From contig CAJTZU010000008.1 in assembly GCA_910584165.1 (NCBI GenBank), forward strand, positions 12,122 to 76,121: a stretch of 64,000 bases of DNA. The letters run 5' to 3'. Numbering within the stretch: position 1 is the first letter of the stretch; the number at the start of each line of letters is the position of its first letter. Positions 59,085 to 64,000 of this stretch are shown here, piece by piece. The notes under the pieces are model-generated. The model did not search any database, was not told where the DNA came from, and saw only the letters and a list, made by a program, of their open reading frames with translations. The position numbers and the translations under genes are program-made. The stretch comes from an uncultured Bacilli bacterium. GTDB lineage: Bacteria > Bacillota_I > Bacilli_A > RF39 > UBA660.

Positions 59085-59704
59085 TGAAAAAAGTAAAAAC
59101 AAAAAAGTCAATTTGGAACTTGCCTAACAAAATTACATTAGTTCGTATTTTATTAACTTTTGTAGTAGTTATTATACTATTATTACCTTTTGATATGATG
59201 GGAATAAATATTCCTAAAATATTTATCGATGAAAAAATAGTAGTAGATGTAAAATATATGATAGCAGGAGTTCTATTTATTATTGCTTCTTTAACAGATT
59301 TTTTGGATGGTTATCTTGCTAGAAGTAGAAATCTAGTTACTGATTTTGGAAAAATGATAGATGCGATAGCAGATAAGATACTAGTAAATTCTGTATTAAT
59401 TATATTAGCTGCTGTTGGTTTTATTCATCCAATTATCCCTGTTATTATTGTTATGAGAGATAGTGTTGTTAACTCTATTAAAATGATTGCAGGAAGTAAA
59501 GGAAAAGTAGTAGCAGCCATTAAATCTGGGAAACTAAAAACAGCTTGCTTAATGACAGGAATTACGTTAACCCTTTTCTATAATTTACCATTTGAATTAT
59601 GGAATATTCGTGTATCTGACTTTCTATTATTTATAGCAGCTATTTTATCGCTTGTTTCTTGTGGACAATATTATTTAATGAATAAAGACTTATTGTTTGA
59701 ATAG
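59084..59704 (+). CDS. pgsA: CDP-diacylglycerol--glycerol-3-phosphate 3-phosphatidyltransferase
   Basis: This 206-aa enzyme makes phosphatidylglycerophosphate, the committed step to phosphatidylglycerol. The CDP-alcohol phosphotransferase motif D-G-x2-A-R-x8-G-x3-D-x3-D is complete in the stretch starting DGYLARS. Starts NLPNKITLVRILLTF; several membrane helices. Essential partner of the glycolipid pathway suggested by the gene at 9011. Confidence 0.95.
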   Translation: MKKVKTKKSIWNLPNKITLVRILLTFVVVIILLLPFDMMGINIPKIFIDEKIVVDVKYMIAGVLFIIASLTDFLDGYLARSRNLVTDFGKMIDAIADKILVNSVLIILAAVGFIHPIIPVIIVMRDSVVNSIKMIAGSKGKVVAAIKSGKLKTACLMTGITLTLFYNLPFELWNIRVSDFLLFIAAILSLVSCGQYYLMNKDLLFE

Positions 59705-59725
59705 AGGAATAATCCTCTTTTTTTT
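59703..59725 (+). terminator. rho-independent terminator of pgsA
   Basis: AGAGGA / TCCTCT stem with an ATAA loop and eight T; adjoins the stop codon. Confidence 0.85.
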
Positions 59726-59749
59726 GCATATTTATTAATAGGTGATACT

Positions 59750-60280
59750 ATGCACTTATTTTCTTTTTTGTATCGTACGCTTTTAACTATTCTCTTAACT
59801 CTTTTCTTATTAATTTTAATTAAAAAAAATAGTGATTTTAAAGAGAATTTCTATAAGAAAGTATATGAGGAACACTTTCCTTTTATGGAAGTAAATAGGT
59901 GGTATCAAGATTTATTTGGAACAACATTTCCATTTCAAAAATATTTAGATGTAAAGCCAGTATTTAAAGAGACTCTTACTTATTCAAAAAAAGAGGATTA
60001 TTTAGATGGTGTTTCTTTAGAAGTAGATAAAATGTATCCTATTCCAGTTTTACAGGATGGGCTAGTTGTATTTGTAGGGGAAAAAGAAGGATATGGAAAT
60101 GTTGTTATTGTTGAGCAATTAGATGGTGTAGATTGCTGGTATGGTAATTTATCTACTATGAATGTAAAACTATATGATTATGTAGAGGCAGGCTCTTTAC
60201 TAGGAATTGCTGATAAAAAATTATTTTTAGTGTATAAGGAAGAGGGAAATGTAATTTCCTATGAAAAATATTTATCCTAA
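59750..60280 (+). CDS. spoIVFA: SpoIVFA-like protein (degenerate M23 domain), regulator of SpoIVFB
   Basis: This 176-aa protein has an N-terminal membrane helix (about 7-25) and a C-terminal M23/LytM-like domain (about 95-165). The M23 metal residues are absent: WYGNLS stands for YAHLS, and LFLVYK for LHFEI, as in Bacillus SpoIVFA, which holds the SpoIVFB protease inactive and links it to SpoIIIA/SpoIIQ. The main argument is synteny: it overlaps an M50 protease gene by 20 bases and precedes rplU-prp-rpmA, the exact Bacillus order. Confidence 0.85.
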   Translation: MHLFSFLYRTLLTILLTLFLLILIKKNSDFKENFYKKVYEEHFPFMEVNRWYQDLFGTTFPFQKYLDVKPVFKETLTYSKKEDYLDGVSLEVDKMYPIPVLQDGLVVFVGEKEGYGNVVIVEQLDGVDCWYGNLSTMNVKLYDYVEAGSLLGIADKKLFLVYKEEGNVISYEKYLS

Positions 60281-60977
60281 AATAACATTTCATCCGCTTC
60301 TTCTTTTTTTTGCTTTATTGGCAATTTTTACTGCTCATTTTCAACAGTTTTTAACATTTATGTTGATTATTTTTATTCATGAATGTGGACATTTATTGTT
60401 TGCTTTTTTATTTCATTGGAAAATCGAAAAAATAATCTTTTTACCATTTGGAGGAATGATAAAGTTTCATGAAAAATTAAATAGACCAATTTATCAAGAA
60501 TTTTTAATTGTATTAGGTGGACCTCTTTTTCAGATTCTATTTTCTTTCGTTTATCCAACAATCTATCATATTCCTTTACTTATTTTTAATTTACTTCCCA
60601 TTTATCCATTAGATGGCTCTAAAATTTTATTGCTTATTTTTAATGTATGTTTTAGTTATTATCAAAGTTATGTATTTTTAGTTATCTTCTCCTACAGTAC
60701 TATTTTTCTTTTAAATCTATGTTATCCGTCTTTTTACTTTTTAATATTTTCTCTTTTTTTACTATTTCAACAGGTGCAGTTTATGAGGGATATTCCTTCT
60801 TACTTTTTAACTTTCTTATTTGAGCGCTATGAAAAGGATTATCCTTATTATCGAAAAAAGATAATAGTAGGAAAAAATGTCAAAAGAATGAAAAGAAGTG
60901 TTAACCATACTTTCTTTTATAATCAACGAATTTATTCGGAAAAGGAACATCTAAAAAGTATTTTTATGAAGAAATGA
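60261..60977 (+). CDS. spoIVFB: SpoIVFB, M50 intramembrane metalloprotease (pro-sigma-K processing)
   Basis: This 238-aa site-2-protease-family enzyme cleaves pro-sigma-K in the mother cell membrane. The zinc motif is HECGH (His40, Glu41, His44) in FIHECGHLL, and the third ligand is Asp118 in PIYPLDGSK. About six helices. It shares 20 bases with spoIVFA and is followed by the rplU leader. The C-terminal part (185-238) is basic and cytoplasmic; a CBS domain is absent or very short. Confidence 0.9.
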   Translation: MKNIYPKITFHPLLLFFALLAIFTAHFQQFLTFMLIIFIHECGHLLFAFLFHWKIEKIIFLPFGGMIKFHEKLNRPIYQEFLIVLGGPLFQILFSFVYPTIYHIPLLIFNLLPIYPLDGSKILLLIFNVCFSYYQSYVFLVIFSYSTIFLLNLCYPSFYFLIFSLFLLFQQVQFMRDIPSYFLTFLFERYEKDYPYYRKKIIVGKNVKRMKRSVNHTFFYNQRIYSEKEHLKSIFMKK

Positions 60978-61054
60978 AAATGTCAAATATTATCTAATTA
61001 TTTACTTCAGTTTTGCTTATCTTATTAGAAAAATGTAGAAAATGCTTGAATTTG

Positions 61055-61083
61055 TTGACAAATAAAGGGTTATGTGTTAAAAT
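61055..61083 (+). promoter_or_regulatory. sigma-A promoter of rplU-prp-rpmA
   Basis: TTGACA, exactly 17 bp, TAAAAT. Confidence 0.85.
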
Positions 61084-61089
61084 TTAATA

Positions 61090-61179
61090 CTGTGTAGAGC
61101 CTCATTCTACAACCGCACGGATAGGTAGAGCATGAGAAGAACCTTAATGGCGAGTCTGAGATTTATAAAGGAGGATAAT
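61090..61179 (+). promoter_or_regulatory. L21-type ribosomal protein leader of rplU
   Basis: About 90 bases of leader (TGTGTAGAGCCTCATTCTAC... GATAGGTAGAGCATGAG) lie between the promoter and rplU. TAGAGC occurs twice, and GTAGAGC...CTCATTCTAC can fold into a hairpin. Its place and GC content above that of the surrounding DNA fit the Firmicutes L21 autoregulatory leader. The match is by position and shape, not by a covariance search. Confidence 0.65.
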
Positions 61180-61482
61180 ATGAAAGCAGTTATTGAAACT
61201 GGTGGAAAACAATATTATGTTGAAGAAGGTACTGTTCTTTACGTTGAAAAGTTAGATGAAGAAGCAGGTAAAACTGTTACTTTTGATAAAGTTTTAATGG
61301 TAGACAATAAAGTAGGACAACCTTATTTAACAAATGCTGTTGTAACAGGTGAAGTTGTAAAACATGGTAAGACTAAGAAGATTATTGTTTATAAATATAA
61401 TCAAAAGAAGAATTACCGTAGAAAACAAGGACATCGTCAACCATATACAAAAGTAGAGATTAAAAGCATTAAAGTAAAATAG
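61180..61482 (+). CDS. rplU: 50S ribosomal protein L21
   Basis: This 100-aa large-subunit protein reads MKAVIETGGKQYYVEEG ... KIIVYKYNQKKNYRRKQGHRQPYT. The start at 61180 follows AAAGGAGG; an earlier in-frame ATG at 61132 would translate the leader. First gene of the rplU-prp-rpmA operon. Confidence 0.97.
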   Translation: MKAVIETGGKQYYVEEGTVLYVEKLDEEAGKTVTFDKVLMVDNKVGQPYLTNAVVTGEVVKHGKTKKIIVYKYNQKKNYRRKQGHRQPYTKVEIKSIKVK

Positions 61483-61486
61483 TAGT

Positions 61487-61792
61487 ATGATTAAAATTAC
61501 GGTAAAACAAAAAGAAGAAAAAAATCATTATATCAAGGTAGAAGGTCATGCAGGGTATGCTGAAGAAGGATATGACATTGTATGTGCCTCAGTATCTTGT
61601 ATCTGTATTACAACCATAAATGCTTTAATTAGTATTGATGAGGAATGTGTTGTATATAGTGAAGATGATGGGTTTCTAGAGTTAGGAATTATGAAACATG
61701 ACCGGATAATTGATATATTAATAGATAATATGTTAAGTTTATTAACTGGTCTTGCGAATGATTATCCAGAGTATATTAAAATATTAAGATAG
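61487..61792 (+). CDS. prp: ribosomal-processing cysteine protease Prp (YsxB)
   Basis: This 101-aa protease removes the N-terminal extension of L27 before 50S assembly. The catalytic pair is His21 in VEGHAGYAEEG and Cys33 in YDIVCASVS. It lies between rplU and rpmA, the order of all Firmicutes that have an extended L27. The L27 here has the extension, so the pair is functional as a unit. Confidence 0.95.
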   Translation: MIKITVKQKEEKNHYIKVEGHAGYAEEGYDIVCASVSCICITTINALISIDEECVVYSEDDGFLELGIMKHDRIIDILIDNMLSLLTGLANDYPEYIKILR

Positions 61793-61805
61793 GGAGGTGC
61801 CATCT

Positions 61806-62093
61806 ATGAAATTGATGACATTAAATATCCAATTATTTGCTCATAAAAAAGGTCAAGGTTCAACAAAGAACGGTAGAGATTCTATTTCTAAGAGATTAGG
61901 TGCAAAAGCAGCTGATGGAGAATATGTATCAGGAGGATCAATTCTTTATCGTCAAAGAGGAACTAAAATTTATCCAGGTACTAATGTAGGTATTGGATCA
62001 GATGATACTGTTTATGCTAAAATTAGTGGATATGTAAAATTTGAACGTGTTGGAAAAGATAAAAAACAAGTTAGTGTTTATCCAGAAATGTAA
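61806..62093 (+). CDS. rpmA: 50S ribosomal protein L27 with Prp-cleavable N-terminal extension
   Basis: This 95-aa ribosomal protein begins MKLMTLNIQLFAHKKGQGSTKNG. The first part (to IQLF) is the extension that Prp removes; the remaining A-H-K-K-G end reaches the peptidyl transferase centre. GGGAGGTGCC precedes the ATG at 61806; a GTG three codons earlier is in the site. Length is normal. Confidence 0.97.
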   Translation: MKLMTLNIQLFAHKKGQGSTKNGRDSISKRLGAKAADGEYVSGGSILYRQRGTKIYPGTNVGIGSDDTVYAKISGYVKFERVGKDKKQVSVYPEM

Positions 62094-62114
62094 TAGGCTT
62101 CGGCCTATTTTTTT
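62092..62114 (+). terminator. rho-independent terminator of rpmA
   Basis: AATAGGC-TTCG-GCCTATT with a stable TTCG loop and T-run; begins at the stop codon. Confidence 0.95.
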
Positions 62115-62189
62115 ATTAATTTCAAGGTTATTACTATCTATTTTTAATTTTCTATGGTACTATAAATTTATAGTAAGGGTGAATGAATA

Positions 62190-63902
62190 ATGATAGAAGA
62201 TGAAAAAGAGAAAAAGGTTGAAGAAGAAATAGATTCCATGGTAGTAGAAGGAAATGAGGAAACAACGAAAGGAAAAGAGTCTTTAGTAAGTGATATAAAA
62301 GAATCAATGGAAGAAGCGAAAAAGGAAACATTAATAGAAGATTCCTCAGTACAAGATAAAAAAGTAGGGAGTAAGAAAACTAAAAAAGTAGTTCTTATTT
62401 TATCTTGTATACTTGTTATCATATTAATAGTAGTTGTTTTTCTACTAATAGGAGGACAAAAGAAAGAAAAAATAGTTGAAGAAGAAAAAGATAGATTACC
62501 ATTACCAGAATTAGCAGATGGGGCAAGAGGAGAACTTGGTATTGATAAGAATATTAATGAAGAGGTAATTGACCAGTATTTAAACCGTAGCGATTCTGTA
62601 TACCGTGATATGCGTATGTTAGAAGATCCAGGAAATTATGCTTCTATTGGTGGAGATTCTATGTTATCAGGTTATATAAAAGGTTTTGAAATTATTCCTT
62701 TACCATATATTATGGAAGTATCTGGATTACCAGAAAGTGTAGGAGATACCTATCAAGGGAGAACTTTATTTAGTGTTACAGAAGATGGAAAATATGTTGC
62801 TAATTATAAAGAATCTATGAGTATTATAGAAAAATATTTTCCAAAAGATAAATATATCTTCTTAATGTGTGGAGGTGGAGGTTATGCTGGTATGATGAAA
62901 AACTTTTTAGTTTCATTAGGCTGGGATACTACGAAAATCTATGTTGTTGGAGGCTATTGGTTTTATAAAGGTGAAAATAATGTAGAGGTAAAAAAAGTAA
63001 TAGATGGTAAAACTACTTATGATTTTGATAATGTACCTTATATTAAAATTGATTTTAATCAGTTAACTCCTGATAATATTGAATTAGAAACTTCTCATGT
63101 AAATGTTGAAAAAGTAAATTTAAGTCCTCAGCAACTATCTTTGGTAATTGGAGAAAAATATAATTTAACTACTACCATTTTACCTGCAAATGCAACAGAA
63201 AGAAGAGCAACATGGACTACTAGTGATGAAAGCGTTGTGACAGTAGATAATAACGGGTCCCTAATTGCTAAGAAGGAAGGAAAGGCATCTATTAGTATAA
63301 AGACATTAGATGGAGAGTTTGTAGCAACGACAGAAGTAACAGTAACAAAAAAGCCAGTTGTTAACTATCTTACTTTAAGTGATATATCTAAAGAATTGAG
63401 AGAATATGATGATTTAGAGAAGAAAATAGAAAAATATTGGGACGAACGTAATAATTTATTACATGATGAAGAAGGAAACATGAAAGATGAATGTTGGGAT
63501 GAAGAAGGAGTAGAAACAGAAGAGTGTCGATTGATAGAACTTGAATATATTTATAAAGAGGAAGATAATCGTATAGCGCAGAGAAATATTATTAATAAGT
63601 TAATGAAGAATAAAAAAACATTTATTGTAGTATTTGAAGAATCTGCTTGTTATGAAAGAGAATTCTCACCATCCATTTCTATGCAAAAAATATTGAATAA
63701 TAATAAAATTCCTCACTTTGTTGTAGATCCAACTCTTGACCCTGAATTTGAAAAGTCAAAATTATATTTTGAAAATTTTTATGAGGCTTTTATAATTATT
63801 GCAAAAGATGGACAAATATATACTTATGCAAAAGATGATGCTACTTTTAAAAAAGATGCAGATTTAAAAAAATGGTTGCAAAAATATATAGAAATAAAAT
63901 AA
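62190..63902 (+). CDS. membrane-anchored rhodanese-like / Big2 / thioredoxin-like multidomain protein
   Basis: This 570-aa protein has an acidic cytoplasmic segment (about 1-68), one membrane helix (about 69-92), and then an exterior of three parts. First, a rhodanese-like region (about 120-300) with a strand ending FLMCGGGGYAGMMKNFL and VYVVGGYWFY pattern, where Cys is in the place of the sulphur-carrying residue. Second, a Big2 domain (about 310-390; PQQLSLVIGEKYNL...TWTTSDESVVTVDNNG). Third, a C-terminal thioredoxin-fold-like region (about 475-570) with FIVVFEESACYERE and YEAFIIIAKDGQIYTY. The acidic N-terminus matches that of other membrane proteins here. Function unknown; exported redox or sulphur handling is a guess. 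Confidence 0.78.
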   Translation: MIEDEKEKKVEEEIDSMVVEGNEETTKGKESLVSDIKESMEEAKKETLIEDSSVQDKKVGSKKTKKVVLILSCILVIILIVVVFLLIGGQKKEKIVEEEKDRLPLPELADGARGELGIDKNINEEVIDQYLNRSDSVYRDMRMLEDPGNYASIGGDSMLSGYIKGFEIIPLPYIMEVSGLPESVGDTYQGRTLFSVTEDGKYVANYKESMSIIEKYFPKDKYIFLMCGGGGYAGMMKNFLVSLGWDTTKIYVVGGYWFYKGENNVEVKKVIDGKTTYDFDNVPYIKIDFNQLTPDNIELETSHVNVEKVNLSPQQLSLVIGEKYNLTTTILPANATERRATWTTSDESVVTVDNNGSLIAKKEGKASISIKTLDGEFVATTEVTVTKKPVVNYLTLSDISKELREYDDLEKKIEKYWDERNNLLHDEEGNMKDECWDEEGVETEECRLIELEYIYKEEDNRIAQRNIINKLMKNKKTFIVVFEESACYEREFSPSISMQKILNNNKIPHFVVDPTLDPEFEKSKLYFENFYEAFIIIAKDGQIYTYAKDDATFKKDADLKKWLQKYIEIK

Positions 63903-63906
63903 AAAA

Positions 63907-63941
63907 AAAGAGAAAAGTTGCTTTTAGCAATTTTTTTCTTT
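63907..63941 (+). terminator. rho-independent terminator of the 62190 gene
   Basis: AGTTGC/GCAATT core in an A/T-extended stem with TTTTA loop, then T-run. Confidence 0.75.
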
Positions 63942-63990
63942 TTTGAAAGGAAAATGGAAAGAAATCACTAATAATATAGTATGAGGGATT

Positions 63991-64000
63991 ATGAAAGCAA
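63991..64000 (+). CDS. start of a further gene cut by the window edge
   Basis: ATGAAAGCAA at the end, with ATGAGGGATT before it as a possible ribosome binding site. Only three codons are visible, so nothing can be said of the product. Confidence 0.3.

Noticed and set aside
59725..59750. GCATATT before spoIVFA, considered as a sigma-E -35
   Set aside because: No CATA-type -10 at 13-15 bp; only six bases separate it from the next GATACTAT.
59750..60280. Counting the SpoIVFA M23 domain as a new pseudoenzyme
   Set aside because: Loss of the metal residues is a known property of SpoIVFA, so it is not a novelty.
1..64000. tRNA genes, CRISPR arrays, insertion sequences, prophage
   Set aside because: No GGTTCGAATCC-type tRNA arm with a cloverleaf, no regularly spaced repeats and no transposase or phage genes were seen on reading both strands; a covariance search was not possible.

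Overview
The window is a low-GC (roughly 30%), gene-dense stretch of a Bacilli-type chromosome using the standard bacterial code (TGA acts as a stop in several genes). Gene order is strikingly Bacillus-like in several blocks: rlmN-prpC-prkC-rsgA-rpe, ponA-recU next to gpsB-rnpB, rodZ-pgsA, and spoIVFA-spoIVFB-rplU-prp-rpmA. Spo0A, SpoIVA and SpoIVFA/FB point to an endospore former or a lineage that keeps part of the programme. Pyruvate:ferredoxin oxidoreductase, no respiratory genes in view, and many Asn/Thr-rich surface proteins suggest a small-genome anaerobic gut Bacilli (RF39/RFN20-like). This placement is inference from content, not from a phylogeny.

Layout. 1-6.7 kb: end of pcrA, nfo with an antisense YqfT-like gene, a class B PBP, rpmG, a small basic protein, efp and a membrane protein. 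6.8-11.8 kb: pgk, a flippase-like membrane protein, a diacylglycerol glucosyltransferase, tpiA and spo0A. 11.9-14.1 kb (minus strand): a gene split by an in-frame stop, and a metallophosphoesterase. 14.2-22.9 kb: a pilin-like surface protein, a valine T-box with an HD hydrolase and valS, rdgB, a zinc-ribbon membrane protein and ligA. 23-28.7 kb: a pyruvate formate-lyase homologue lacking its catalytic residues, and PFOR. 28.8-37.6 kb: rlmN-prpC-prkC-rsgA, a large coiled-coil protein, rpe and tig. 37.6-41.0 kb: a P-loop kinase, a membrane protein, a HAD phosphatase and rodA. 41.1-47.7 kb: a membrane-anchored EIIB-like protein without its cysteine, a histidine kinase, gpmI, engB, and a tail-anchored GpmI paralogue without catalytic residues. 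47.8-52.6 kb: an HTH-ABC ATPase with permease, a membrane protein and a C39-like secreted peptidase, the last two lying between a decayed copy of the spoIVA 5' region and the intact one. 52.7-64 kb: spoIVA, PBP1A/recU, gpsB/rnpB, rodZ-pgsA, the spoIVF-ribosomal protein block, and a rhodanese/Big2/thioredoxin-like membrane protein.

Themes. Three separate genes look like intact pseudoenzymes of central carbon metabolism or sugar transport (PFL, GpmI, EIIB). Two of these have become membrane-anchored. Spo0A-box motifs (TGTCGAA) sit in front of spo0A itself, between rodA and the EIIB-like gene, as a 10-bp-spaced tandem pair before a KinB-like histidine kinase, and upstream of recU. They suggest a local Spo0A circuit linking sporulation entry to cell-wall and signalling genes. 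No tRNA genes, CRISPR arrays, insertion sequences or prophage genes were recognised.
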